The position numbers were made by a program, and so were the translations under genes. This document shows positions 1-9,022 of a stretch of DNA of 64,000 nucleotides, in pieces. The notes under the pieces were generated by a model. That model saw nothing but the letters and a program-made list of their open reading frames with translations. It ran no database searches and was not told the DNA's origin. The stretch is from the NCBI GenBank assembly GCA_000435075.1, contig FR890653.1, forward strand, positions 1 through 64,000, given 5' to 3'. How positions within the stretch are numbered: the stretch's first letter is position 1; each line of letters starts with the position of its first letter. The stretch comes from Bacteroides sp. CAG:770. Lineage in GTDB: Bacteria > Bacteroidota > Bacteroidia > Bacteroidales > UBA932.

Positions 1-2
1 CT

Positions 3-224
3 TTAATACTCCTCCTCGTTGAAGAAAAAGTCATCCTTAGTAGGATAATCCGGCCAAATATCCTCTATACTTTCATAGACCTCGCCGTCATCCTCGAGTT
101 CCTGGAGGTTCTCTATAACCTCTTCAGGAGCACCGGAGCGGTTTGCATAGTCGATAAGTTCATCCTTTGATGCAGGCCATGGAGCATCGTCCAAACTGCT
201 TGCCAGTTCAAGTGTCCAAAACAT
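3..224 (-). CDS. DUF2795 domain protein
   Basis: A small acidic protein of 73 residues. It matches the DUF2795 pattern: a PASKDELIDYA helix, a GAPEEVIENL helix and then the conserved YESIEDIWPDYPTKDDFFFNEEEY tail. The reading frame stays open further upstream, but the start at 224 (MFWTLELASSL) fits the family and removes an unrelated hydrophobic extension. The function of the family is unknown. The gene stands alone and diverges from folE. A possible minus-strand -7 element (CAAATATA, i.e. TATATTTG) lies at 361-368, which would give a leader of about 130 nt. Confidence 0.8.
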   Translation of the reverse strand: MFWTLELASSLDDAPWPASKDELIDYANRSGAPEEVIENLQELEDDGEVYESIEDIWPDYPTKDDFFFNEEEY

Positions 225-401
225 ATTCTCAAATCTCCATTTAATCGGGAAAACAGCCTCTACCGCACAAAATACCCCAAAACAGAGCATTTCCAACAAA
301 TAAAACGCGATTCTCCCCGTTAATATCAATGTTATACGCACGTAATTCCCGTACGGGCCGCAAATATATGGAAAAAATCAATATAATGAACTTTTTTTCA
401 G

Positions 402-409
402 TAATTTTG
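402..409 (+). promoter_or_regulatory. Possible -7 element upstream of folE
   Basis: TAATTTTG matches the Bacteroidetes -7 consensus TAnnTTTG and lies about 90 nt before folE. No TTTG is present at the usual -33 spacing, so support is partial. Confidence 0.4.
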
Positions 410-502
410 CAGCATTGATTAAAAACGTTCCTCACAAAAAACAGAAAACAGCCGAAAGTAAGGAACCGGAAAGTTGAACATTACAGAACTGATAACATTT
501 TT

Positions 503-1090
503 ATGGGATACGTATCTGAAGACATATACGACAAAGACGCAACGGAACAGATTGCGGTGCATGTGAAAGAAATCCTCAGACTTCTGGGCGAGAACCCGGA
601 AAGAGAAGGACTGCTGAAGACACCTGAACGCGTTGCGAAATCACTGCAATTCCTGACAAAAGGATACACGCAAAATGGCGTTGAACTGGTAAAATCAGCC
701 ATATTCGACGAAGAATACCAGCAAATGGTATTGGTCAAAGACATTGAACTCTACTCAATGTGCGAGCACCACATGCTCCCGTTCATCGGCAAAGCACACG
801 TCGCATACATCCCGAACGGCAAGATCACCGGACTCAGCAAGATAGCCAGAGTCGTAGAGACATACGCAAGACGACTCCAGGTACAGGAAAGACTGACAGT
901 AGAAATACGCGACTGCATCCAGGAAGCACTGCACCCGCTCGGAGTCGCAGTCGTGATAGAAGCATCCCACACCTGCATGCAGATCAGAGGCATACAGAAG
1001 GCCAATGCAGTAACCACGACTTCAGCATTCTCCGGAGCATTCATGACATCAGCCAGAACCAGAAACGAATTCCTGAACCTGATCAAGTAA
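503..1090 (+). CDS. folE: GTP cyclohydrolase I
   Basis: FolE converts GTP to 7,8-dihydroneopterin triphosphate, the first step of folate and pterin synthesis. At 195 aa it has normal length for a bacterial FolE. The zinc and active-site residues are visible in MCEHHMLPF (Cys87, His89, His90) and in HTCMQIRG (His156, Cys158). The family regions around residues 26-50 ([21 protein letters not shown]) and [27 protein letters not shown] are intact. It is followed by a hairpin and then mgsA on the same strand. The annotation is secure from the motifs. Confidence 0.96.
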   Translation: MGYVSEDIYDKDATEQIAVHVKEILRLLGENPEREGLLKTPERVAKSLQFLTKGYTQNGVELVKSAIFDEEYQQMVLVKDIELYSMCEHHMLPFIGKAHVAYIPNGKITGLSKIARVVETYARRLQVQERLTVEIRDCIQEALHPLGVAVVIEASHTCMQIRGIQKANAVTTTSAFSGAFMTSARTRNEFLNLIK

Positions 1091-1153
1091 CCTTCATTTT
1101 TTCAAGTTACTGAATCGTCGCGATTTCATGCATGGAATTTGCAGCAACTGAAT

Positions 1154-1196
1154 CCTGTGCCGGACAGAGACAAACTGACCGGCACAGGGTTAATTT
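1154..1196 (+). terminator. Hairpin between folE and mgsA (terminator or mgsA leader)
   Basis: A perfect 10-bp stem, CCTGTGCCGG (1154-1163) with CCGGCACAGG (1179-1188), has a 15-nt loop and is followed by GTTAATTTTA. It sits 64 nt after the folE stop and 17 nt before the mgsA ATG. It could end folE transcription, or it could attenuate or stabilise mgsA mRNA. The T-tract is broken, so termination is not certain. Confidence 0.5.
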
Positions 1197-1204
1197 TACG
1201 GAAT

Positions 1205-1675
1205 ATGAAAAAATTGAACATCGCACTCGTAGCGCATGACGGAAGAAAAGACGAACTTCTTTCTTGGGTAAAATTCAATGCTGCAATGCTTTCAAAGCAT
1301 AATCTGTTCGCAACAGGAACCACTGGAAGACTGATCAGCGAACTGTCATTGGAAAAAGACGGTACAGAGTATTTCCCTTTCAAAGACAAGGTCACAAGAC
1401 TCTTGTCAGGCCCTCTCGGCGGAGACCAGCAGATAGGAGCCATGATTGCAGAACGGAAAATAGACATGCTTATCTTCTTCTGTGACAACCTCATAGTACA
1501 GGGACACCAGAATGACGTTTCTGCACTGTCAAGACTGGCATCCCTGTATAATATTGCCTTTGCGACTAACCGCACGACTGCGGACCTGCTTCTGACATCG
1601 CCGCTTATTGACGACCCGGACTACCAGATCCAGATTCCGGACTGCATCGCGAACTACGCGAACCGCAAGCTGTAG
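1205..1675 (+). CDS. mgsA: Methylglyoxal synthase
   Basis: MgsA turns dihydroxyacetone phosphate into methylglyoxal and phosphate, a bypass of lower glycolysis under phosphate limitation. The protein is 156 aa, close to the E. coli enzyme. Visible family residues are the ALVAHD start (His11, Asp12), the phosphate-binding TGTTG loop at 38-41, GGDQQ at 72-76 with the catalytic Asp74, and FFCD...GHQNDV with His101 and Asp104. The frame is open from 1139, but the start at 1205 (MKKLNIALVAHD) matches the family. An earlier start would run through the hairpin at 1154-1188. Confidence 0.94.
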   Translation: MKKLNIALVAHDGRKDELLSWVKFNAAMLSKHNLFATGTTGRLISELSLEKDGTEYFPFKDKVTRLLSGPLGGDQQIGAMIAERKIDMLIFFCDNLIVQGHQNDVSALSRLASLYNIAFATNRTTADLLLTSPLIDDPDYQIQIPDCIANYANRKL

Positions 1676-1743
1676 AGTAAAATCCTCAGGAGCACATCTA
1701 AAAGCCGCCTCAAGTTACGCAAAGGCGGTACCCGAAAACCCGT

Positions 1744-1950
1744 TCAGTCCGGCGTGTATTCAAGAATATCACCCGGCTGACAATCCAGAGCACGGCAAAG
1801 CGCATCCAAAGTAGAGAAGCGTATTGCCTTGGCTTTTCCTGTTTTGAGAATCGAAAGATTCGTGGCGGAGATACCCACCTTCTCGGCAAGTTCCCCGCTC
1901 GACATCTTCCGAAGTGCCAGCATGACATCAATGTTTACTATTATAGACAT
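1744..1950 (-). CDS. Small Cro/CI-type (XRE) transcriptional regulator
   Basis: A 68-residue protein that is essentially one helix-turn-helix domain: LALRKMSSGELAEKVGISATNLSILKTGKAKAIRFSTLDALCRALDCQPGDILEY. This is the YozG-like class of minimal XRE regulators, named for the conserved helix 2-3 and the C-terminal CQPGDILEY. It ends 69 nt from mgsA in convergent orientation. Its stop and the mgsA stop flank a GC-rich inverted repeat (CCGCC/GGCGG near 1703-1727) with no T-tract. The target is unknown. Confidence 0.85.
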   Translation of the reverse strand: MSIIVNIDVMLALRKMSSGELAEKVGISATNLSILKTGKAKAIRFSTLDALCRALDCQPGDILEYTPD

Positions 1951-1970
1951 ATCCGTACCGGTAGAGTTTC

Positions 1971-3395
1971 TTATTTACCATCCTTCACATCCGAAGACTC
2001 ACACTTCTGCTCCCCAACACCCTTCAGATAACTAGGAAGATTCATTCCTGCCATCTTGAAAAGTTCGTCCAGAGGCGGCACGGACTGCATCATACCTGAA
2101 ATGAAATTGGCGGTAGAAGTCTTGCCGTCACCCTTTCCATTGCCGTCCCAGACAGTAACCTTATCTATCTTGATACCCTTGACAGCCTCGACCTGAGTCT
2201 TGACAAGTTCAGGAAGTTTGTCAGCGATAAGCATGAGAACAGCCTTCTGTGCATCCCCCTCAGCAGCATTGACAAGTCTCTGGAAACCTTGAGCCTGCTT
2301 CGTGAGAATCTCCTCGATACCCTTCGCCTGCGCAGCCATCTTCGCATAAATCGCATCAGCCTCACCCTGCGCCGTCCTGCGCAGTTTTTCAGCCTCGGCC
2401 TCCGCGTCAATGATAGCCTTCTCCTTCTCGATCTGGGCCGGAACCACGATATTGGCCTGCTGGGTAGCCTGCTCTCTGGCAGCACGTGCAAGCTCGGCAC
2501 TCTGCTCAGCCTGGTAAGCCTCCTCCATCGCCTTTGCAGCCTGAACTTTCTCGGCGGCAATCGCAATCCTGGAAGCCTCAGCCTCCTTCTCACGCCTTAT
2601 CGCATCAGAATTCGCAATGGCAATCTTGGAATTGTTCTCACCTTCAACAGCCTTTGCATTGGCATCAGCAGTCGAAATCCTGGTATCTCTCACAGTCTCG
2701 GCAATACGGATATCCTTGTCCCTGTCCGCCTCAGCCTTACCGATTTCACCGAAACGATTCTGCTCGGCAACACTCTTCTTGGCATCATTGATAGCCTTTG
2801 CCGCAGCCTCCTTTCCGAGAGCCTCGATATAGCCGGACTCATCGCGGATATCAGTAACATTGACATTGATAAGCTTCAATCCGATTTTGCGGAGCTCCGC
2901 CTCGACGTTAGTACTGACATTTGCAAGGAACTTGTCGCGGTCAGAGTTGATCTCCTCGATGTCCATCGTCGCGATGACAAGCCTCAGCTGACCGAAAAGG
3001 ATATCAGTCGCGATATTCTGGATATTCTCGATAGTCAGCCCTAGAAGTCGCTCAGCCGCATTGGTCATATTGTCAGGCTCCGTAGAGATTCCAACGGTAA
3101 ACCGGCACGGAACATCCACACGGATATTCTGCTTGCTGAGCGCATTGGTCAGATTGCACTCGATAGAAATAGGGGTAAGATCCAGAAAAGCATAGCTCTG
3201 GAACACCGGCCAGATGAAAGAAGCACCTCCGTGGATACACTTTGCAGAGGACGCTCCCCCACTCTTGTTCTTTCCCGTCTTTCCGTAAATCACGAGAACT
3301 TTATCAGAAGGACAACGCTTGTAGCGTCTCAAGATAGCGGCGAGCGTCACTATCAGCACCACCACCGCAATGGCGATAAGAATTATAACTTCCAT
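1971..3395 (-). CDS. Flotillin-like SPFH protein
   Basis: A 474-aa membrane-anchored scaffold protein. Residues 3-22 form an N-terminal membrane segment. An SPFH/band-7 domain follows at about 30-200 (RFTVGISTEPDNMTNAAERLLGLT, then IRDESGYIEALGKEAAAKA). Next comes a long Ala/Glu/Lys-rich coiled coil at about 205-370, and a C-terminal region at about 380-474. This architecture is the YqiK/FloT type of flotillin, which organises membrane microdomains. The gene lies just downstream of an NfeD-like gene on the same strand, the usual genetic partner of flotillins. Confidence 0.9.
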   Translation of the reverse strand: MEVIILIAIAVVVLIVTLAAILRRYKRCPSDKVLVIYGKTGKNKSGGASSAKCIHGGASFIWPVFQSYAFLDLTPISIECNLTNALSKQNIRVDVPCRFTVGISTEPDNMTNAAERLLGLTIENIQNIATDILFGQLRLVIATMDIEEINSDRDKFLANVSTNVEAELRKIGLKLINVNVTDIRDESGYIEALGKEAAAKAINDAKKSVAEQNRFGEIGKAEADRDKDIRIAETVRDTRISTADANAKAVEGENNSKIAIANSDAIRREKEAEASRIAIAAEKVQAAKAMEEAYQAEQSAELARAAREQATQQANIVVPAQIEKEKAIIDAEAEAEKLRRTAQGEADAIYAKMAAQAKGIEEILTKQAQGFQRLVNAAEGDAQKAVLMLIADKLPELVKTQVEAVKGIKIDKVTVWDGNGKGDGKTSTANFISGMMQSVPPLDELFKMAGMNLPSYLKGVGEQKCESSDVKDGK

Positions 3396-3533
3396 ATTTA
3401 TAATGTATTATGGTTTTGTCAATGTTAAATTATTGTTCTCCGCAAGTCATCCGACCCACTGAGCGTCTGCGCAAATGAAGGTTCATCACTTGCACGAAAG
3501 TACTCCAAAAGCGGCGTTTACGCGAAACTCGAA

Positions 3534-4157
3534 TTATATGATCAATGACTCCAGAGGTTCGACAAGAAGAGTACTCGGGTCAATGACTTCGATGACCTTC
3601 ACCGGTGTTCCTGTCCTGATGGAATCGCCATCCGTCACTGCGTCATACTCACGCACAGATTCATTGATAGAAATCTGCACCTTTCCGGTACCCTTCCTCT
3701 CCTCAGGGACAGTCAGATAAACCTTCCCCTGGCAGCCGACAGCCGACTTATAGACATTGATATTTCCGGACTGCTGCATTCCGGCGAGCCACTTGAACAT
3801 ACACATGACCACCAGAACGAGGCCGGCGCCCACGAGTACGGCCAATGTCAATGCCAGTGCTTCCGACGCGAACTTTCCGTGCAGGAGAATCGCCGTCCAG
3901 CTGAAGCCGAGGAAAAAATTGATGAGATTCCGGAAAGTGAAGAGATTCATCGAAGAATCCCCTTCAAAAGTAGGATGGGAGTCGAGGGCACTGTCAAAGT
4001 TCGTGTCAATGTCAGTGTCGAAATCACCGCCGGAGTCCACCCCGATAAAGGTCAGAATACTCTGAAGGACGAAAGTCAATGAAGTGGCTATGGCGATGCA
4101 CCATAGAATTTTCATGTAAATGTCAAGTGAGGTCCACCATTCTGTCATCATAGTCAT
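3534..4157 (-). CDS. NfeD-like membrane protein
   Basis: I take the start at 4157 (MTMMTEWWTSLDIYMKILW), giving about 207 aa. The upstream part of the open frame has no family features. There is a membrane segment at about 14-33, an acidic linker (DSGGDFDTDIDTNFDSALDS), two further membrane segments (FRNLINFFLGFSWTAILL and LALTLAVLVGAGLVLVVMCMFKW), and a C-terminal beta-rich OB-fold-like domain (GCQGKVYLTVPEERKGTGKVQISI...GTPVKVIEVIDPSTLLVEPL). It lies 138 nt upstream of the flotillin gene, which matches the known NfeD-flotillin gene pair. Confidence 0.78.
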   Translation of the reverse strand: MTMMTEWWTSLDIYMKILWCIAIATSLTFVLQSILTFIGVDSGGDFDTDIDTNFDSALDSHPTFEGDSSMNLFTFRNLINFFLGFSWTAILLHGKFASEALALTLAVLVGAGLVLVVMCMFKWLAGMQQSGNINVYKSAVGCQGKVYLTVPEERKGTGKVQISINESVREYDAVTDGDSIRTGTPVKVIEVIDPSTLLVEPLESLII

Positions 4158-4307
4158 GATATTTTGCGGGCATTGCCCAGGTTTGTTGCCGTAAATATAA
4201 TAACTTTTTACGAATATCGATAAAAATTTTTCAAATTTCGTTAATATAACGTTAAATTTTACGCGTAATAACCACGCAACCCCGTATCCACGCAAGTACC
4301 CGGCAAA

Positions 4308-4339
4308 TTTGACAACTTACGAAACTTGAGTTATATTTG
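4308..4339 (+). promoter_or_regulatory. Bacteroidetes-type promoter (TTTG-N20-TATATTTG)
   Basis: A -33 TTTG at 4308-4311 is followed after exactly 20 nt by a -7 TATATTTG at 4332-4339, an almost ideal match to the phylum consensus. It faces the methyltransferase gene, whose ATG is 70 nt downstream. It is probably also the promoter for the EF-hand-like gene that follows. Confidence 0.7.
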
Positions 4340-4409
4340 TAAGTCCGGACATTCTTAAGCCCCCCGATGAGGGAGGTTTCCACACCACATCCGTGACAGA
4401 CACGACAAT

Positions 4410-5201
4410 ATGCAGAACAGATACATTGACAGAGAAAGATATTTCAACGAACTGGCAGAGACATCTGCCGGTTACTACATTGATTATATAAAAAGATTCA
4501 AAGACATTGACAAGAACAGCAGAATCATGGAAATCGGCTGCGGCGAAGGCGGGAACCTGCTTCCTTTCGCCAAGATGGGCTGCTTCGTGGCAGGTCTGGA
4601 TCTCGCGCCAGGAAAGATTGACAATGCCAGAAAGTTCTTTGCCGCAAATGGCGCCGATGGCGTATTCTCATGCGCTGACTTCCTGAAAACCAATCCGTTC
4701 GAAGGAGAGGACAAATTCGACGTCATACTGATCCACGATGTCATTGAACATATCGAACCCGAAGGCAAGGATGCATTTTTCGCACGCCTGCGCTTCTATC
4801 TGAAACAAGACGGAATAGTATTTTTCGGATTTCCGGCCTGGCAGATGCCTTTCGGCGGACACCAGCAGATCTGCAGGAGCAAAATGTGCTCGAAAGTGCC
4901 ATTCTACCATGTCCTGCCGGCATGTATATACAAAGGCTGGCTAAGGTTGTTCGGAGAGGACAAGGCCAAGATAGATGAACTGATGAGCATCAAGAGGTCC
5001 CGCATGTCCCCGGAGAAATTCGAAACACTCTGCACAAGACACGATTACAAGATCATTGACAGGACCTTCTGGTTCATCAGTCCTCATTATAAAGCAAAAT
5101 TCCACCTCCGTCCGCGACTCCTCTGGAACTGGCTCGGACACATCCCATACCTTAGGAACTGGTTCACGACATCATGTTTCTATGTAATCGGAAACAGATG
5201 A
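4410..5201 (+). CDS. Class I SAM-dependent methyltransferase
   Basis: A 263-aa protein with a Methyltransf_11/23-type Rossmann fold. Motif I is EIGCGEGGN (residues 41-49), the acidic residue ending strand 2 is in GLDLAPGKI, and DVILIHDVIEHIEP carries the usual motif near the substrate. The C-terminal 100 residues (from about HQQICRSKMCSKVPF) resemble the hydrophobic, aromatic tail of methyltransferases acting on lipid-linked or glycan substrates, but the substrate cannot be read from the sequence. The next gene starts within about 50 nt on the same strand, so the two are probably co-transcribed. Confidence 0.8.
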   Translation: MQNRYIDRERYFNELAETSAGYYIDYIKRFKDIDKNSRIMEIGCGEGGNLLPFAKMGCFVAGLDLAPGKIDNARKFFAANGADGVFSCADFLKTNPFEGEDKFDVILIHDVIEHIEPEGKDAFFARLRFYLKQDGIVFFGFPAWQMPFGGHQQICRSKMCSKVPFYHVLPACIYKGWLRLFGEDKAKIDELMSIKRSRMSPEKFETLCTRHDYKIIDRTFWFISPHYKAKFHLRPRLLWNWLGHIPYLRNWFTTSCFYVIGNR

Positions 5202-5252
5202 TTGTCAATGACATACGGCTATCAGGAAAACAACTTAAACAAACCTATAAAT

Positions 5253-7415
5253 ATGGCTTCTAAATACGAATGGCAGTATTGTTCCCTCGGAGGAGCAATC
5301 AGAGTGAAAATAGGCTCCGGAGAGGATATCGCCCACCTCGGAGAACTTGACCAGAAACTTTGGACAGTGCTGAGCTGCCCGGTGGAGGGACTTGAATTCG
5401 ACAAGCAGACTCTCGACTATCTTGACACAGAAAAGGATGGAAAGATTATGGTCAATGAAGTCGTGCAGGCTGCACAATGGCTTACTTCAGTAATCAAAGA
5501 CAAGGACAGCATACTGAACGGAGACAGCGTACTGAAACTGGACAACATTGACACTTCCACCGCAGCCGGAAAGGGACTTTACAATTCCGCCAAACAGATT
5601 TTGAAGAATCTTGGCATTGACAAGGATGAAATTTCCCTCGCCGACGCGTCAGACTCGAGGGCTATTTTTGCCGGCACGAAGCTGAATGGCGACGGTATCA
5701 TCACAGCTCTTTCCACCTCGGATGATGCTCAGAAACAGATTATTGCAGACATTATCGCGACTGTCGGCTCTGTGGAGGACAGAAGCGGAGAGAAGGGTGT
5801 CAATGCTGAACTGATAGAGAAATTCTATGCATCTTGCGCTGACTGGGCCGCATGGAAATCCAGCGCCCCTGTCATGCCTTACGGTGAACGTACAGCAGCC
5901 GCCTTCGATGCATATAATGCATTGAAAGACAAGATGAACGACTATTTCACGCGCTGTCGTCTCGTGGCTTTCGACACTGAGGTAGCGAAGGCTGTCAATG
6001 TCGCCGTGACCGACATCAATGACATTGACTCCTGCCCTATCGCCGCTCCGAAGGCAGCAAGGACATTGGACCTGGCCGCCATCAACCCCGCATGGCAGAA
6101 AAGGTTCGACGCTCTTGCCACTCTCATCGGATTTTCCGGAAAGACGGAAATGACGGAGGCTGATTGGAGATCTGTCGAGACCACTTTCAATGATTATGCG
6201 GCCTGGCTGGGCGCGAAAAAAGGCGCTGAGGTCGAGCCGCTCGGAGAGGTCAGGATCAATGCCATTCTGATTGCAGGAGAAAAGGAAGCGCTTCTCGCAC
6301 TAGTTGAGCGGGACAAGGCCCTCGCTGCTGAGTCCAGTTCCATCGACGACGTCAAGAAACTGATGTACTATTACAGGGATTTCTACAGGCTCCTGAAGAA
6401 TTTCGTCCTGTTCACGGATTTCTATTCCCGTACTCCAGGCGTAAGGGCAATGTTCGAGCTGGGCCAGTTGTATATTGACCAGAGGTGCTGCGACTTGTGT
6501 ATCCGTATTTCTGACATGAGCAAACATGCGGATATGGCTGCCCAGAGCGGCATTTTCCTCATATATTTCAAGGCAACATCCAAAGTACTCGGGAAGTCAA
6601 TGGATGCCGTGGCAGTCATGACCGACGGTGACATTTTCGACCTCCGTCCGGGCAAGAACGGTATCTTCTATGACCTTCAGGGAAACAACTGGGACGCTGT
6701 CATAACCAAGGTGGTGGACAACCCTGTAAGTATCAGCCAGGCTTTCTGGGCTCCGTATCGCAAAGCCTGGGAGTTCTGTGTGGGAATACTCAACAAGTCC
6801 GCCGCCGACAAGGATGCTAAGATCAATGCCGACTTGCAGGCCAAGGTCCAGACTGCTGCTGCCACGACCCCAGGAGCTGCCGATGCTGCCAAGACAGACA
6901 AGCAACAGGCTTTCGACATCGCCAAGTTTGCCGGTATCTTTGCCGCATTGGGTATGGCTATTGGCTACATAGGCTCGGCCTTCACCAAAATTATCGCAGG
7001 TATCCAGGGAACACCGCTTCGTGACCAGATCCTGATTCTTCTTGGTCTGATGCTAGTAATTTCCGGCCCGTCATGTTTCATCGCCTGGACCAAGCTCCGC
7101 AAGCGCAATCTGGGTCCTATCCTTAATGCCAACGGCTGGGCTATCAACTCCAAGGTACTGGTCACCATTCTCTTCGGCGGCAGGCTTACGACAGTCGCCA
7201 AGTATCCGAAACTCAAGCTGGCCGATCCATATGACCAGAAGACTCCAGCCTGGAAGATATGGCTGCCTACAGTTCTCATCATCCTGGCCATAGCATTCCT
7301 AGCCCTGTATTTCACAGGCAACCTCGAGTTCATCGGCCTGTCGTCCCCGCTTCACAAGGCAGGAGCGGCATGTGATGCCGCCAAGGCCGCAGCAGATTCG
7401 CTGTCAGTAAAATAG
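5253..7415 (+). CDS. Large EF-hand-like protein with C-terminal membrane segments, function unknown
   Basis: A protein of about 720 aa of unknown function. The frame opens at TTG 5202, right after the upstream stop, but MASKYEWQYCSLGGAIRVKI at 5253 looks like the real N-terminus. Near residue 60 it carries the EF-hand-like loop DTEKDGKIMVNE. A second possible loop, KLNGDGIITALS, lies further on. The middle is a large, helical, Ala-rich region with no recognised catalytic motif. After an Ala/Thr/Lys linker, three hydrophobic stretches (FAGIFAALGMAIGYIGSAF, ILILLGLMLVISGPSCFIAW, WLPTVLIILAIAFLALYF) suggest C-terminal membrane anchoring. A strong terminator follows. Confidence 0.7.
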   Translation: MASKYEWQYCSLGGAIRVKIGSGEDIAHLGELDQKLWTVLSCPVEGLEFDKQTLDYLDTEKDGKIMVNEVVQAAQWLTSVIKDKDSILNGDSVLKLDNIDTSTAAGKGLYNSAKQILKNLGIDKDEISLADASDSRAIFAGTKLNGDGIITALSTSDDAQKQIIADIIATVGSVEDRSGEKGVNAELIEKFYASCADWAAWKSSAPVMPYGERTAAAFDAYNALKDKMNDYFTRCRLVAFDTEVAKAVNVAVTDINDIDSCPIAAPKAARTLDLAAINPAWQKRFDALATLIGFSGKTEMTEADWRSVETTFNDYAAWLGAKKGAEVEPLGEVRINAILIAGEKEALLALVERDKALAAESSSIDDVKKLMYYYRDFYRLLKNFVLFTDFYSRTPGVRAMFELGQLYIDQRCCDLCIRISDMSKHADMAAQSGIFLIYFKATSKVLGKSMDAVAVMTDGDIFDLRPGKNGIFYDLQGNNWDAVITKVVDNPVSISQAFWAPYRKAWEFCVGILNKSAADKDAKINADLQAKVQTAAATTPGAADAAKTDKQQAFDIAKFAGIFAALGMAIGYIGSAFTKIIAGIQGTPLRDQILILLGLMLVISGPSCFIAWTKLRKRNLGPILNANGWAINSKVLVTILFGGRLTTVAKYPKLKLADPYDQKTPAWKIWLPTVLIILAIAFLALYFTGNLEFIGLSSPLHKAGAACDAAKAAADSLSVK

Positions 7416-7454
7416 CAGACCGGTCCCGCATCCCGGGACTCACAAATACACACG

Positions 7455-7495
7455 CCGGGTGGCCAGGTATCGCACCTGGCCACCCGGATGTTTTT
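7455..7495 (+). terminator. Strong rho-independent terminator
   Basis: A perfect 14-bp GC-rich stem (7455-7468 with 7474-7487) and a 5-nt loop ATCGC are followed by a run of T at 7491-7495. It lies 40 nt after the stop of the EF-hand-like gene. Confidence 0.9.
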
Positions 7496-7565
7496 ATGTT
7501 GCACCTATGGATGGGCACAGGAGGCACCGGCAGAAACTGGACAAACCACTGAAGTACATTATTTT

Positions 7566-7758
7566 TCGACCCTCTTGGCAGGATACCAGCAGGCAGCAAC
7601 TAGGCATAACTCATTCTACTGCAATATGTTACATAAGCAGAAGTACATTCCAGCCCCTGCCAAGACCCCCTTTTGAAAGCACCTCTTGGCATTACAATAA
7701 CGCAGCTAACATTTGGTTACCAAGCATTTATCGAATCCATCTACTGTCAAGAGGGTCA
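7566..7758. repeat. Left copy of ~195-bp transposase-flanking unit with inverted ends
   Basis: A unit of about 193 bp runs from TCGACCCTCTTGGCAG to CTGTCAAGAGGGTCAAA. The two ends are inverted repeats of each other (16-17 bp with one mismatch). The same unit recurs in direct orientation at 9023-9217, on the other side of the transposase gene. Shared internal blocks include GGATACCAGCAGGCAGCAAC, TTCCAGCCC and GCCAAGACCCCCTTTTGAAA. A further isolated end sequence (TTGTCAAGAGGGTCGAAA) sits near 7811-7828. Confidence 0.85.
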
Positions 7759-7901
7759 AAAAAAAATACGTAGCCTCCTAAAGAAGGATGCGAAGGCCAG
7801 AACAGGTTGTTGTCAAGAGGGTCGAAAGTTCGGAACCACTGGCAACGCGTCAAGACGTAACTCAGGACACGCTTACCGAAAGTCAGACAGATAGATTTCG
7901 G

Positions 7902-7998
7902 GGTTCATGTTACAATACGTAACTGCTGAGACCAGGAGCGGTTATGTCAATGTAAGGATGCGCAAATGGTTCATATTGCAAAAAATAACTGCTGAGAC
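7902..7998. repeat. Two imperfect 31-bp direct repeats
   Basis: GGTTCATGTTACAATACGTA followed by ACTGCTGAGAC at 7902-7932 recurs with changes at 7968-7998 (GGTTCATATTGCAAAAAATA then ACTGCTGAGAC). CGCTTACCGAA also appears twice, near 7870 and 7997. The stretch 7760-8140 otherwise holds no gene that I can support. Confidence 0.6.
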
Positions 7999-8157
7999 GC
8001 TTACCGAAGAACAGCAATCAGCCCTCAACTGCAACATTTTTCCGCCTAATGTCATTGACAAAACCCATATACAAGCACACCCGACGCATTTTTTATAGAA
8101 AAACCAATTTCATTTTTTGAAAATGGTTTACAACAGCTTACTTTGTACAAAAACGAC

Positions 8158-9018
8158 ATGCTCTATCATTTCTGTACAAACGGCCTTAAAAAAGGACTCA
8201 TTTTCACGTCTGACCAGGACTTCACTTATGGAATGAATGCTATCGGACTTTGCAAATTAAAATTCGACAGTATCCGGATTCTCGCTTTCTGTCTGATGGG
8301 GAACCACGTTCACTTTGTCATTGACAGTTCGGAAGAAGAAGGCATCTCATTCATGCGATATTACAAACTTCTGATCGGCAATTATCTGAAAATCACATAT
8401 GGAAAAGAACGAAGCCTTAAAGGAGCTGACATTGGATTCAAGTGTATGTCAGATCCAGAGTATTGCGTCAATGCCATTGCATATGTGCTTAGAAATCCGA
8501 TATCCGCCGGATTGCTTATCTCTCCGACAGAATACAGATGGAGTTCTGCCTGTCTGTATTTCGGGTCCAGAATATTCAGGCAAGAAGTCTGGGACATCGT
8601 AAAGAATATTGGAAGAGAGAGGCTAAGATCAATAACTCACAGTCATGGATCATTCCCGGACGGTTGGCGAATTAACAACAACGGTCTGATCTTTCCCGGA
8701 GAATACACTGAATATAAGGATGTCGAAATAATATTCGGAAAACCTGCCCAACTTATATACCACATAACTAAGAACAATGATTTGATAATCGAACAAGATA
8801 CAGGTATCCTATCCAAATTCCATTACTCTGACGAAGAACTGTGCGAATCAAGGAACACACTCATCCTCAACCACTTTCGCAAAAAGCAGCTTACAGAACT
8901 GTCCATAGAAGAAAAAATATCGCTTGCGTCTATGATGAAAAAACGATACCGTCTGTCATTTCCTACATTATCCCGCCTTGTCGGAATAAACCGACAAATC
9001 CTTCGCCAACTTCTATAG
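8158..9018 (+). CDS. HUH (Y1) transposase, RAYT/IS200-like
   Basis: A 286-aa single-strand transposase of the Y1 family, closer to REP-associated (RAYT) than to true IS200 enzymes. The HUH motif is MGNHVHFVI with His50 and His52. The catalytic tyrosine is probably Tyr109, in YCVNAIAYVLRNPISAGL. A C-terminal helical segment (LSIEEKISLASMMKKRYRLSFPTLSRLVGINRQILRQLL) looks like a helix-turn-helix. A TTG at 8143 is an alternative start; the ATG at 8158 gives the usual short N-terminus. The gene appears intact and lies between two direct copies of a ~195-bp inverted-end unit. It contains the genome's CATTGAC word at least twice (near 8318 and 8469), which suggests long residence. Confidence 0.85.
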   Translation: MLYHFCTNGLKKGLIFTSDQDFTYGMNAIGLCKLKFDSIRILAFCLMGNHVHFVIDSSEEEGISFMRYYKLLIGNYLKITYGKERSLKGADIGFKCMSDPEYCVNAIAYVLRNPISAGLLISPTEYRWSSACLYFGSRIFRQEVWDIVKNIGRERLRSITHSHGSFPDGWRINNNGLIFPGEYTEYKDVEIIFGKPAQLIYHITKNNDLIIEQDTGILSKFHYSDEELCESRNTLILNHFRKKQLTELSIEEKISLASMMKKRYRLSFPTLSRLVGINRQILRQLL

Positions 9019-9022
9019 TTTT

